Made by a program: the position numbers and the translations under genes. DNA of 64,000 nucleotides from contig JACCIC010000143.1 in assembly GCA_018907035.1 (NCBI GenBank), positions 842,501-906,500 of the forward strand, in the 5' to 3' direction. This document shows positions 1-11,263 of the stretch, piece by piece (the stretch's first letter is position 1; every line of letters starts with the position of its first letter). The stretch is from Sycobia sp. Sy_11 (taxonomy: Eukaryota > Arthropoda > Insecta > Hymenoptera > Epichrysomallidae). The notes below the pieces were generated by a model. The model did no database searches. It was not told where the DNA came from and saw only the letters and a list, made by a program, of their open reading frames with translations.

Positions 1-430
1 TCATTTTTCAGGAATATTTAGATTTAATATTAGTGATTTTGCCCTTCTAGTATGTAAATATATGCGGAAATATCAACTTTCATACTTTAATTAAAAATTT
101 TACCATTGAAAAGCTCCAATTGTCCGTATGAACTTATTACACGAATAATGTCCGTGACAAGAAGTAATTAAAAATTTTAGTTCGACTTCATTTTCTATTT
201 GAATCTTAGCGGACTGGTCAAATTTATCTTAAAGCTTATCCGTACAATCATGACATGCAACCGCTTGAATCTTCGAATCGTCCAGTTTCCTGAAGTTCCT
301 TTAAAAATCTTTACTAAATCCCCTGCCCCGTCCTTGCCTTATTCGAAAATGCAAGACGAAGCCAGAAACGATCTTCAGATAAGCGAACACGCTCGCCCCG
401 TCTCGCGACACCTATAAATTTCGGGAGAGG
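1..430. other. AT-rich noncoding stretch
   Basis: I see no gene, RNA or repeat here. Open frames in this interval are short and lack an ATG start or splice context. Confidence 0.5.
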
Positions 431-960
431 GGGTAGAAGGAGCTAAAGGAAGGGAGCGGAGTCGATGATTTAGCATCCACCTTCGACTCGACCCGGCACC
501 GTTATATTTGCGTTTACCTTATCCGCAGGGTGCATCGCGTGAAAACCATTAAGCGCGCGGCAACAGCGCGGGCTCTTAGGCGCGTGGGCGTGGGGTCGCC
601 TCGCGTCGTCGTCGCGGTCTGGGAGCGCGAGCAAATAGTGATTAATTGTCGCCACGAGGTCAGATCGCTATCAGCTGCGCGACGTGTCGCGTGCACTTTT
701 GCGTTAAGCTCCTTGTAGCGCAGCTTGCACCCCCGCAACTACCCCACCCCTTCGTGGGTCTCGTTGCGGCGAGCTTGCGGAGGTAAGGAAGTGACGGGCG
801 GTTGCTTGCGGGGGGGGGGGGAGGAAACGGATAGTTCCGAACTCGTTACGCAAAGTCTTCGTGCACTGCGGTGGACGAATGGATTTGACGGGATTTTGGA
901 AATTGGTCGGGGGGAGCGAGGCTTTAAAATTTGCGCTCTGCAGAATATCGCTGCTCGTTC
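430..960. other. CpG-dense GC-rich island
   Basis: Composition switches sharply from AT-rich to GC-rich with many CpG dinucleotides, and there is a run of about a dozen G residues near 810-821. Several frames stay open on both strands, as GC richness alone would cause. None combines an ATG with a credible splice site or a recognisable protein. An unmethylated regulatory region or promoter is possible, but no core promoter motif stands out. Confidence 0.4.
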
Positions 961-1975
961 GATCGATGGTTCTCAATGCTTTTGGCGAAACGATTATTGA
1001 ATGGCTTCCAATGGTTTGGAATTACTTATTTAATAAGTTTTGTTCATTCAAATAGTTAGGTTGCAAATCTATATTGAAGATAGCATTGTACAGCGTAATG
1101 TTTTCATACAGCGTAATAAAAAATTACGTAGAAAATTAGTTAAATTTAAGAAAATTGATAAGATTTAAAAGAATATGAATGAGCCACGTAGCAGTATCGA
1201 CAACTTTATATCCAATTTCTCAATATTATAAAACATAGTTTATTTTTAAAAGAAATTCGTTTCAACTCTTTTTCGTCAAAAATTATGGACACATATGAAC
1301 GAAAATTCCTTAATCGTAAAATAGCATAGCTAAAGCAGTATTCATAATAAAATAACTAATTGGTGTTGCAAATAACATCTTTAGTCAGTGAACTTCTCAC
1401 CGCTATATAATGTGATATAAATTTAATGTGATGATTCGTAAGACAATTGCTGGCTCAACCAGAATCGCTACTGGGTTAGATGGCCTTCTGCTGCTATACA
1501 ATACTCCTCAATCTATGCAGCAGCGCCTCTAAATAGTAAAGATAACAACCTTTATACAATTGTGTTTTGCCGTTTCAAAATAAAATTAAAGTCTATTCAT
1601 TCTTAATTATTTATTATGGCAGTGGTGCTAAATAAGGATAACGTTTATTTTCAAATAGTATTTTAAATGCACTAACAATGTCAGTAGTAAATATATATGG
1701 ATGTATAGATATATACTAAGTTTAAAGCTTAAGAAAGACATGTTTGTATCTGGATATTCAAAATGTGCTACTTGATTCTTATATGTTATAGTTCGTTTAA
1801 GTTTATATTATTATAATAAATTACTTAATAATTTATTTGCTTCAATTGATATTTAATTTACTTTATCTAGAATCAAGTAATTTTATCAAATTAGGTATGC
1901 TTCCCGGCACCCAGTACTACTGACATTACAACCGTTATTCTACATTCGGCGAGTTAACATCTCAAAGCAATAAAA

Positions 1976-1978
<3 letters not shown>
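961..1978. other. AT-rich noncoding stretch
   Basis: No gene, structured RNA or repeat copy is recognised. Stops are dense in all frames. Confidence 0.5.

Positions 1979-2032
<54 letters not shown>
1979..2032. repeat. (TC)n microsatellite
   Basis: There are 27 uninterrupted TC dinucleotides, followed by a short degenerate ACTC tail. On the other strand this is a GAGA tract, a sequence that GAGA-type factors bind in insects. It sits just upstream of the GC-rich, TATA-containing stretch at 2178, so a promoter-proximal role is possible but unproven. Confidence 0.97.
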
Positions 2033-2036
<4 letters not shown>

Positions 2037-2177
2037 ACTCAGTCACCCACTCTCCCTCTGCCGGTCCCACAAAGGCAATTCATTCGTGTCGCGCGTAAAT
2101 CTTTCATCAAGCAGTCCCACTTGATACTCTCTTGCGGGCGTGCGAAAAACGATCCAGGACGTATAGGTCGAGAGCGA

Positions 2178-2399
2178 TATAAAGGGCCGACACGGGACCC
2201 ATTCCATATTTAGCGACTACGACGCACCGCGCTCGACCGCAGCTCCGCAGCCCTGCAGAGACGGTGACGCCGGCATAAATAAGAGAATTCGCGCTGGCTA
2301 GAAATCATGAGGACGAGGGAGGGGCGCAGATATCGCACCCGCGACGAGAGATTTATACGCCAGTAGCGCGGGGCGCGACGCCCAGGTGCAGGGGTGAGT
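2178..2399 (+). promoter_or_regulatory. candidate TATA promoter and noncoding first exon
   Basis: A TATAAAG box lies at 2178-2184 in a GC-rich, CpG-dense block (about 2040-2650) downstream of a long TC tract. About 210 bases further on is a GTGAGT donor-like site at 2394-2399. A transcript starting near 2210 and spliced at 2393 would be noncoding: its ATG at about 2306 reaches a stop within about 20 codons. It could be an alternative first exon for the exon at 11171. The initiator is not convincing and the donor context is only fair. Confidence 0.25.
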
Positions 2400-2660
2400 C
2401 GGCCCTTTTCCTACAAATATATAGTGTTTATACCCTCTCGAGCGTGGGTACACTGCCGTAATAAGGGAATATGTAGTCTGGTGCACGTGATCGCGGGCTT
2501 GCCAAACCACGGCGGAGGGCCACTGACGACGCCGTGCCGCGCGGCCGACTCGCAGGTCCAAAATTTCGGAGACGATTCGCTTGCCGAAGGACGTATGCGC
2601 GTGCGCTACCGGATTCGGTCCGCAGGCGATCGTCTTCCGGAGTCATGCAGATTTACTGGA

Positions 2661-3256
2661 TCGACGTTGTTCGGCTGCCTTATAGTAACAAATGCGTTAG
2701 AAGAAAATAAAAAACGTAGTAACGCACTGTGTTCGGAATAATTAATGCCAATTTTAGTTAAAATTCGAACTACAATGTTATCGTCATGCACTTAAAATGA
2801 GATACTTGTCTACATCAATAATTATTAATACGAACAAAAAGTAAGTCTAGGTTCTTTGCAGTGCAATTGCACCAATTAATTGATAGTCACAGCAGCATAT
2901 GCAATACTAACAATTTATATATCCTCTAAGGCAATTATCTAACATATATTGACATAATAGAATATATTGAAACATAATAGAACTTCGATACTAATACTAA
3001 ATTTGACAAACTTAACTTTTGAATAAGGAATTTATAGCTATTTTTGAATATATTACTTTAAAATCTAACACGAATTTAGCATCTCTGAAACTGAGAAAGT
3101 TGAATTCTCTATTGATATTTTCTGATAAAGTGAAGACTTTTTTTTTGAAAATTTCAATAGTCCAGTTCTGGCCCAAATGAAATACACTGATTATTTATAA
3201 AACTTCTGCTACCATGGAATATAGTTTATTTTTATTATTTATATTATTTTAAATTT
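2661..3256. other. AT-rich noncoding stretch
   Basis: Nothing recognisable; all frames are closed. Confidence 0.5.
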
Positions 3257-3420
3257 TTAGTCTAATTTTTTATTAGTAATAAGTTTTATTTCAGATTCTA
3301 CGGGGGTGAATATAATCAAGGACAGTCTGACTGCCATTATATTAGTATAATATCGTATAATATAAGGACTGTAAGACCGATATAAATATTTATTAGTGTA
3401 ATTGAATGCAATCGACAAAA
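3257..3420 (+). repeat. diverged copy of the hammerhead-like dispersed repeat
   Basis: This stretch aligns by eye with the outer part of the right arm of the inverted element at 29022-29312. Shared landmarks in order are TTTCAGATT, a GGGGGTGAAT-type block, CAAGGACAGTCTGACTG, an AT-rich spacer, and GGACTGTAAGACC followed by an AT-rich tail. The ribozyme-like end is absent. It is a 5'-truncated relative, in the same orientation as the right arm. Confidence 0.7.
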
Positions 3421-5786
3421 ATACAATTTTTAATTTTAATATATACGAGTCTATTACAGACATTTACACCGTGATTTGTATGCAGTAGAGTTTCTCACAA
3501 AAATAACTAAAAACTGAAAAAACTAAAATTAAAACAATCTCGTCATTATCACTCTTATTTATTCTATCGCCATAATAATTATAAGTAATTAATATGTTGT
3601 ATCATATTAATGTTCATTTCATTCATAACCTATTCCTTTTATTTATATTACATCCTTGCCTCTAAAATCGTTTACAATTTCTTTCAATTCCCCGAATGAA
3701 ATTATTTCTGTTCGGTCTAAACCAACTTAAGCCAATCGATAATATAATATAATACATGAGTCTAAATTCAGACATAATGTAATAATAGTTAATGATTTCA
3801 AAGGACTTCTTAATCTTGATTAATGATCTTTTATCGTAGTTTATTATTAATATCTTAAATTATATTTATATTACTATGCTTTATAATATATCACACCATA
3901 ATTTAAATTATATAAAAAAATTGTGCGAACTATTACGGTCTTCAATAAATAAATAAATGTACTAAAAGTAAACAGACACCTGTTAGGATTAAATGTTAAT
4001 AAGTTTATTTCCTATATGATGAATATTTTTAATTATATATTATCAATGAAGCTACCATAATAAATTATTGACTTAAATATACCTAAAGCACAATATTTTT
4101 ATTATTTTTATTATTTTTATATAAATGTCACAGCAATAAGTCATGAAACGAAAAATTATTGTTGACATTTGTCGATATTTCTTTGAGAAGTTATTTTAAT
4201 ATGAAAACAGTATTTAGTAGAATTTGATAAATTTATTAACACTTAAAAATTCTCTCATCTTATTAAACAAATTATTTATTTAAAGATTAGAAAAACTTTC
4301 AATAAGCCTTACTTGGGTTATAATGCATCACAGAAACTTTAATATTTAAAATCCTATTTTCAACAGCTTATCAAACTTTAAACGCAATCTCATTTCGTAA
4401 AAGTTCTTAGACAGTGTGTCGAAACGGGGAAAACTTCATATTTTACTAAATAGCAAAAGTTCTTTCCGCGGGACGCCGCGCATTCTCGTAAAACTCGTTG
4501 TATACGCGGCAGAAGCCTTTAATAATAGAGATCCTAGAATCCCTTTAAAACATATATGTGAAGGGAGAAAAAGCGATAAAGGACGACTGTAGATTTTCGA
4601 TAAGTGGTCCGCTATGTAGAGGGTTTACGAGACGGGCGAGGCAGAGTCTCCTTCCTTCCTTTCCGTGTCTTCATGCTCGGCACGATTGGCGTGAGTTCGT
4701 TTTCTATTGAAAGAAAATCCATACATGTTGGGACATTAACCGAGATGACCCCGACTTCTCCAACATTCGTATATAAATTATTTTTTGCAGAATACCGTTG
4801 CAAAGCTCTTAAACTGGCGTCTTCGTTCCAGGAAAGTCCAATAGATTCTTCTACGGTACAATTCGTCAGTGATTAATGTTGAGTTGTTTAAAAATTGTAC
4901 GTTAATCCTTAAGGGTGCGCGATTAAGGAATTTGAAAATTGATTTTAAATTTATAAATGGTTCTTTCTAATTTAAATGAGGTATTGTTGAACATTAATTC
5001 AAACATGCTCATTCCAGAAAAATATAATAAGATAAAAAATAAAAGTAAACCGAAATAATTTCTTATTCTACGGCAAATGGAGAGGGAGAAAGACGGAGTC
5101 AGTTGTTTGTTCTACTTAAGGGAGTTGAAGGCCGGGGACGACTTTGCGGAGGCCACTGTTGGTATTCCTTGCGATACCACACACGTGCGATGCTCAATCA
5201 CGTACAGGTCCAGTGCCCCACGGGACACTTACATCGTATATAATCAGGAAATGCGAGAAGGTCGTTGGGAAGAGAAAAAACTTTGGACTTACGGTAATTG
5301 ATTGTCGGACATGGCAGGCGACAGGTGACATTTACAGTTTGCGGTAATGTTATATCATGCCACGAGATTTCCCCGGGCAATTATCCAATATCGTGGTGTC
5401 ACACGTTTCACGTTCTGTTGTAGACAAACAATTGCAATTATAATGTCGAGTGCCCGACTTCGGGAGAAGGAAAATTTGCGAGGACATAATAATAAGTGCA
5501 GATTGTATACAACTTATACACATAATTTTAGCACAAAATTTTGATCCACTATGAGAAAAAAGCTTGGTAAATAAAGAAATCTTAAAATTATTAAAGTTTC
5601 ACAGCCAGAATGGAATTTCATTTTCACACATCTGTAATTATATATAAAATAAAACCGCACTACTTCTGACAATAGACAATTGCAAAGGTTCTCGATCTCG
5701 TTCAATTCATCCCTTTCTTTCATTTTCAACTCTCTTTGGAATGTCTCATTTCCGCGAAAAATTCACTAGTATTGTCTACTTTTGTT

Positions 5787-5791
<5 letters not shown>
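3421..5791. other. AT-rich noncoding stretch
   Basis: Mostly AT-rich, with a slightly GC-richer patch around 4440-4870 and 5070-5480. The patch carries short open frames, but no ATG-plus-splice structure or familiar protein was seen. Confidence 0.45.

Positions 5792-5836
<45 letters not shown>
5792..5836. repeat. (TC)n microsatellite
   Basis: A pure TC tract of about 45 bases. A second, inverse-phase GA-rich tract follows at about 5936-5957. Confidence 0.97.
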
Positions 5837-5840
<4 letters not shown>

Positions 5841-7440
5841 GCATTCTTCTTCTTCTCTCTTAAAACTCCGTTATTTTTCATTTTTACACACATACAGATA
5901 TTTGTATGTGCCCACAGGCATTTACAGAGAGTGAGAAAGAGAGAGAGAGAGAGAGAAACACGCGCACACATATCCACACCAAAATCGTAAAATTTTCCAG
6001 AACTATCCACACAGTAGAAACACTTTTAGAAATTAAAATCAATCAATTTATTACTTTATTTACGGATATGCAGTTTTTCACAGTTTATAAATAGGCTATA
6101 GAATTTTCAATGGATCTCAATATTTAGTAGCATGTCATTACGTATGCACATATTGTATTGATACTATATCATTTACTCATCAAGCTCCTACTTTTTCACT
6201 GTTATAGTTACATATATAATTTGCTCACTGAGGCTGTCATATCTTGTGGAATCTTGTGTCGATAAATTTCTCTCTGACGTCTTCGCTATTAATCCGGCAT
6301 GGTTTACCTTATTCTTTTAGCTTCCTTTTATTTTTTAATTATACCAGTTTTAAACGAACCATCGAAATCTTTCTTCCGGTCACATGATATCCGACAAGAC
6401 GATTACTTCATTGATTTTTTCAACCTTCCGCGCTTTTCTGGCCTGGTCTTTCTTTGCTTTGCATTACAGCTTTACTGTTAAAGTAGTCCATTAATATCAC
6501 TTTATTAGTCTTTCAAACGAAATCTGGTTATCCTACTTTCCCATCTTACACACTACTTTTGTTGTTTATCTTTAAAATATGCAAACTATATATAAAATAG
6601 AAATTTTTTTCTCGATGTTTATGCGTTAGAAGTAAATCTTATATATGTTTTAAATCTAATATTCGCATTTAAATCCAACTTCAATTAAAATTCAGTCAGT
6701 AATATTCAATCTACTTTGGTTTTATATACAGTCTACGATGCAACTTTTTCAATGTTACTCTTTCAATTTTAAAGGAATTTTTATTTTAAAAGTATAAAAT
6801 ATTTTGAATAAACTATTAATACTTTTAATACTAATTTTACTTTTAATATTAGAGAGTTAAATTATGCATTATTAAATAATTAATCAAAAACTGTAAATAT
6901 TTTAATTTTTTGAACTTGATTTCAGTTACCTTATCGTAGTATAACAGTAAAGTATCTTGTTATTTATGCCAGTGTTTCTGCATCCTCGATTTAAAGAAGA
7001 GGCACAAAGAAATTTTTTTTTTATTTTAAGACATTGGATTAATTTTGTAATGCATTTACTTATAGCAAGTGCGCTAAATGTGGCACATGATTAACTAAAA
7101 AAAAGATTGTGTTTAGTTGCAACGTATTTTACCTGTCTTCACATATAGCAAACTTTTGAGACTTATGTACAATAATGTTTTAAATATGACGATGACTAAA
7201 AAGATGACGATTATTGATCCCGCTAGCGCTCGCAAATTCTGCTATTTTATCCCTGCTGGATATTGACTTGACAACCCCTCCTTCATCGGCAGTTCGAACC
7301 TTTGAAACTCAATTTATGCATCGAGTTACGCTTTAATAAAGGGTGCTCGATAACTAAGCAGAGCGCGCGCCTCAGCTACATTCAACTTTTGAGAGCTAGG
7401 GCCGGACCTTTCAGCAAAGGGAGGGGCCTCTGAATGGGTT
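5837..7440. other. noncoding stretch
   Basis: AT-rich except near 7200-7440. An ATG-started 60-codon frame at 6299-6481 (+) begins with a hydrophobic stretch. It has no support beyond being open, and its length is within chance expectation. No repeat copies are recognised. Confidence 0.4.
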
Positions 7441-7450
7441 CGTTTAGCTA

Positions 7451-7463
7451 GTATATATATATG
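7451..7463 (+). promoter_or_regulatory. TATA-like core promoter candidate
   Basis: A GTATATATATATG box lies in a locally GC-richer block (about 7350-7570) and is followed about 100 bases later by a consensus splice donor at 7565. Transcription would start near 7485. The upstream block contains G- and C-rich words (GGGCCGGACC-like, GGGAGGGGCC) of the kind bound by zinc-finger factors. A simple AT microsatellite could mimic a TATA box, which limits confidence. Confidence 0.4.
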
Positions 7464-7484
7464 GAAAATGTTCGATATTGCAAA

Positions 7485-7564
7485 CCAAGAGGCCGAATCC
7501 GATGTAGTACAGTGTACTCAAGCGAATTACGCGACATTAGAGCGACCAACGTGCAAAAAACAAA
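7485..7564 (+). other. candidate noncoding first exon
   Basis: The 3' boundary is a consensus donor (AAA|GTAAGTG, GT at 7565); the 5' boundary is only estimated from the TATA box. If joined directly to the exon at 11171, the reading frame used there meets an in-frame TAG about 27 bases before the junction and no ATG. The exon would then be 5' untranslated, with translation starting in the next exon. ATGs at 7461 and 7468 lie upstream of the expected start site, and neither frame continues open into the 11171 exon. The intron would be about 3.6 kb and contain a mariner remnant. Confidence 0.35.
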
Positions 7565-8419
7565 GTAAGTGATAATTCCAGAATCTGGTGACTCGATATT
7601 ATTGCGTCACGAGAGCGGTGATCCCCGGGTGTGGGTTCTTTGCGCTACGAAAGTCAGACACGTCCCCTCCGTCCTCGGTATAATGAGTCACTTTTCCGCG
7701 TTTGGAGTAAAATACGCAATTACGAAGAAAGTGTTGCTAAATAGCCTTTTTTATTATTCAATTACCATTGATAGATGCTAATTCTCTCTTATACGACTGC
7801 TACAGTCAACAATAAATTTTTCAGTGGTTATTTGGATCCATGAAATATTATTTAACGAAGTTAAATTAATAACGATTGGAGTTTTAATGCAGTATATTAA
7901 TTCTGAAATTGGAATCTCTCTTCTATTTCAATGAATTTTCATTGTAATAAAACTGGCATGATTTATTCTAAGCCATATAACAAATCTAATTATTTAATAT
8001 CGAACGTAATAATGAAATAAAGTATCAAATAACGGGAAATTATAAATTATTTTTAATATGTTGATAACAGCCAAATAGTTTTATATTCGGAGATAATGCA
8101 TACGTTTTTTTTATAAATGGCAGTTAGAAAAATGAAAATAGCAACTAAAATAAAGTTATTAATAAATTTATTAATGTCAAGACACATTAATGTTATTCCA
8201 TTAGATATTGTAAAAGATTGTCACAATTATATTAAGGATCATTTCAATTTTACGTGGGATATATATAGGATTTAATAAAGTAGTACATAAAACGAACAAC
8301 TCCCTGAAAATTGACACAACACTTTTCACATGCACGCACGAAAGTACGCACATTACTTCAGGAAAAAGGTTTTCACTGGCATTCGCGGAATAAACAATTA
8401 CAGCGGAAATATCCCGGTC

Positions 8420-8960
8420 TCCGCCGCAAACCCTCGACAACAACAAAGCCGACCGCGCACTCTGTAAGTAGAGCTCAGCAGCGAGAGGCAAAAAAAGCTC
8501 GCTGGCTTCCACCGCGTGGCCAACCCTGCCGGAATAAACGCGCGGGAGGGGCTCAGGGGGGTCGCGCGGAGCACCGATCGGTTTTCAAAACATCGCGCGC
8601 GCCAGGCGGTCGGCGGGGGTGGCGGCGTTGCCGCTGATTGCACGGCAGCAGCTAATGTAACTACACGGCGCTCCACCCTCGGACAGATGTGGGGAGAGCG
8701 CCGGCGGAGGTTGGGGAAAGGGGTGAAGCGGGCGCGATGGAGTGGCTTTTGAAAGTTGATCGCCATTTGCTGGCCTGGCCCGGCGCGTCGGCGAGACTCT
8801 GCGGCGCACGGACAGGAAAGAGGAGACGGAAGGAGTCGCGAGCGACGCGAGGATGGGACATCGACCCCCCTCGGAGCCGCGCCGCCAGTGGGCGTAAATT
8901 CGGACGGCGTGGGGTGTTAGGACAAGGTTTGGTCGGTGTTCGATTGGGCTTTTTTATTAT
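8420..8960. other. CpG-dense GC-rich island
   Basis: Strongly GC- and CpG-rich, with frames open on both strands for up to about 120 codons but without convincing ATG or acceptor context. A GTAAGT at 8464 could be a donor for a + strand alternative first exon. No TATA or initiator is clear. I read it as regulatory or promoter sequence, not coding. Confidence 0.35.
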
Positions 8961-9139
8961 TGTTTGAAATATTCTTCTCTTTATTGACGAGAATTTTTCG
9001 TTAATTATTTGAAATTTGAAAGCATTCTAACGTTGAAGTTCAATTGAACAAATTCTTAAATGAGACGAACAATTACTGCTATTATATCTATAATTTTTCA
9101 ACACTCTCCATTTATACTATTTCTTTCAGTTTTTAAAAT

Positions 9140-9415
9140 GAAAAGTTTACTTTTATCGACTGTTGTAAACTGAACTAAAAAATATTGTTATCGGTCTTGT
9201 CTTACAGTTATTATAAAATGATATAAATATAATGACAGTCAGACTATTCTTGTTTTTAATCGCTTCTGTAGATGCTCAAATATAAATTTCTAATACTAAT
9301 ACATCATAAAAATAAATATATTATTGTTAGTAAAGGACGACCTAATTGCCGGCACTATGATTTCGAAGTCGATGAATCTACTACTGTTCAACGTTTCGAA
9401 TCGCTGCGTTTTATA
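9140..9415 (-). repeat. diverged copy of the hammerhead-like dispersed repeat
   Basis: It aligns by eye with the left arm of the element at 28671-28971, in the same orientation. Landmarks are CGACTG near the outer end, GTCTTACAGT, AATGACAGTCAGACT, GTTAGTAAAG, CCTAATTG and CAACGTTTCGA. The last is the complement of the ribozyme-like GAAACG segment, so this copy reaches the ribozyme 3' half but lacks the CTGATGA half. Confidence 0.7.
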
Positions 9416-10002
9416 TCCAAGGTTCTTTCTATTTTTCTATCTTTCTAAGATTCTTATTTTTTTACCGAGCATTTTCGCTCGATTTTTCGCAGGAAATTTT
9501 TAAATATCTCATGGAAACACGATGCCCGGCTTCAGTTGGCCGGTTGGACGAAAAAGAAATGGCGACAACGCGAATTATCCATAATTTTGTACAAATATTT
9601 TCGAACACTACTAGTGTAAAAATAGAAGCCTTCCCAAAGAGCAATGCGTTTTATTGTTTGAAGTGCTCAATCCATATCGTGCCGCTAGACTCTTCCCTTG
9701 TTTGTAGAAATAACCTTCTAAGATTTTTCTATAAAGTATAACCATTCGCATCAGCAAATCGATATGGTTTTATTCTTAAATAATTAAGAATAATCTTCAA
9801 ACGTATATATTTATGCGTTCTGAACAGAATTATATTGGAAGCAGATTTACTATTAGTTATTATTACTAGTCCGTTTCTCCGTGAAAGCACAATTCGAATC
9901 AAACTAGATAAGCGATAATTAATTAAATTAACTTTCATTCACATTAATTAGTGTACTGGAATAATAAAGAAAAACAATTCCTTCGCTTTTAATTATTATA
10001 TG

Positions 10003-11000
10003 TATAGGCTGTACAAGAAAGTTTCCAGCGTTTTTTTTTCTGAATGTGAGGTTTTATTATGAAAACGTGGTTACATATCCTTTATTCTAACTAGCGTCTA
10101 TCGGAAGCTAGAACTTTTGCCCATCTTTCTTACAGTTTATGAATTCTGGACTATACAAAGTTCTCGTCTTTTGAGCCTAAGAACGTACCTAGCCAATTTT
10201 TTATTTCCTATACTCAACTAAATGTATTCCCGTAAGTGTGTTCTGCATTGATCGAAACAAGTGGTAGTCAGATGGTGCCAAGTCTGGACTGTAAAGCGGG
10301 TGAGGCAAAATTTCTCATTCACTATTTTTCAAATAGTTTTTGACTGAAACTGAAATATGTGGCTGAACATTATCGTGATGAAAAATGACAGACTCATGCC
10401 TGGCCTTATTCTTCTGTCTATCTTCCTATTCTGGCCATTTTTCCTGTGATGCTAGGTGCAAACAAATAAGTTGGGTTCGATACAATGTTTGTCTGATGGT
10501 TTGACCACTCGGAGGCAGTTTGTAGTTTATGATACCCTTTTTCTTCCACAATATGCAGAGCATGACCTCATTAATTTGAATATTTCGCTTCGCTATGGAT
10601 TGAGCGGGCTCGCCAGGCTTTGTATACGATTTTCTGCGTTTAGGAATGTCATATATAATAAATCCATTTTTCTTCATCAGTGAAAATAGTTCATAGACAG
10701 TATGAAGATAAATCGACAAAGTCTCGCGGATTCAATCAGTACGGTATCCAATTTCCAACTTTTTGAATGAATCCCAATGCTTTTAGGCGCACGGAAATGG
10801 CTTATTACATGATGCCCAATGATGTCGTATTTCTTCTTGACTCTGATACGGATCCTCATACAGCAAAGCGTCTTATTCCTCGTCTTCAAAACTTTTCGGT
10901 TTTCCGAATCGATCCTTGTCTTCATTTTTCAAATCACCACTTTTGAACTGTTCAAACCACGCGCTGCACGTCTAGCGCTCGCCGCAAATATATATATTCC
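10003..11000 (-). mobile_element. decayed mariner transposon
   Basis: Translating the minus strand in several frames gives scattered mariner transposase blocks in the right order. These are an N-terminal block with FEQFKSGD, a PKRRKSYTKPGEPA block, YRTQLICL, the second catalytic block HHDNVQPH (Asp kept) followed by VKNYLKN, and PLYSPDLAPSDYHLFRSM containing the third Asp. Frameshifts and stops break every block. The 3' end carries a GGCTGTACAAGAAAG-type terminus near 10006. It belongs to the same family as the copies at 34965 and 40458, and it lies within the intron inferred between 7564 and 11171. Confidence 0.88.
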
Positions 11001-11170
11001 GTGATCTAATTATGAATTTTTAAAAGTCTTCAGAATTTATCAAATATTTTCATTCGAAAATTTTACAAATATAAGCATTCAAAAAATGAAAAAAGTTAGG
11101 AAATAAAAAAATTGCCATAATTTGTTTGAATGAACTTCCGAGGTTAATGATATTACTTTTTTTGTTGCAG

Positions 11171-11263
11171 CCCTCGTGGATGATAAGTCGAGAGTACTGG
11201 GACGACAGTTTTGAACGACGCTACCTTGAATTAAAAAAGGATCCCAGGAGGCCACCTCTAAAG
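11171..11263 (+). CDS. coding exon of an unidentified host gene
   Basis: This 93-base exon is bounded by a pyrimidine-rich acceptor (TTTTTTTGTTGCAG) and a perfect donor (AAG|GTAAGT). Only one frame is open, with both boundaries in phase 0. It encodes 31 residues, PSW then MISREYWDDSFERRYLEL and KKDPRRPPLK. The segment is charged and hydrophilic with a basic, proline-rich end, so it is probably cytosolic or intracellular and not a membrane segment. An ATG at 11180 could start translation if the upstream exon is untranslated; otherwise this is an internal exon. I do not recognise the family. Codon use is ordinary and no flanking exons could be identified. Confidence 0.72.

Noticed and set aside
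704..1000. Overlapping 90-codon frames on both strands
   Set aside because: Both lie in a CpG-rich block where open frames are expected by composition. They start at non-ATG codons or lack splice support, and they resemble no known protein.
5077..5301. 74-codon plus-strand frame with balanced amino-acid composition
   Set aside because: It has an ATG but no acceptor, donor or family match that I can name, and an overlapping frame is open too. Length is within chance.
6299..6481. 60-codon ATG frame beginning with a hydrophobic, signal-like stretch
   Set aside because: AT-rich DNA often gives short Phe/Leu/Ile-rich frames. There is no promoter, poly(A) signal or conserved cysteine pattern.
8311..8861. 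Overlapping frames up to 122 codons in the 8.4-8.9 kb island
   Set aside because: Arginine/proline/alanine-rich in every phase and on both strands, typical of GC-rich noncoding DNA.
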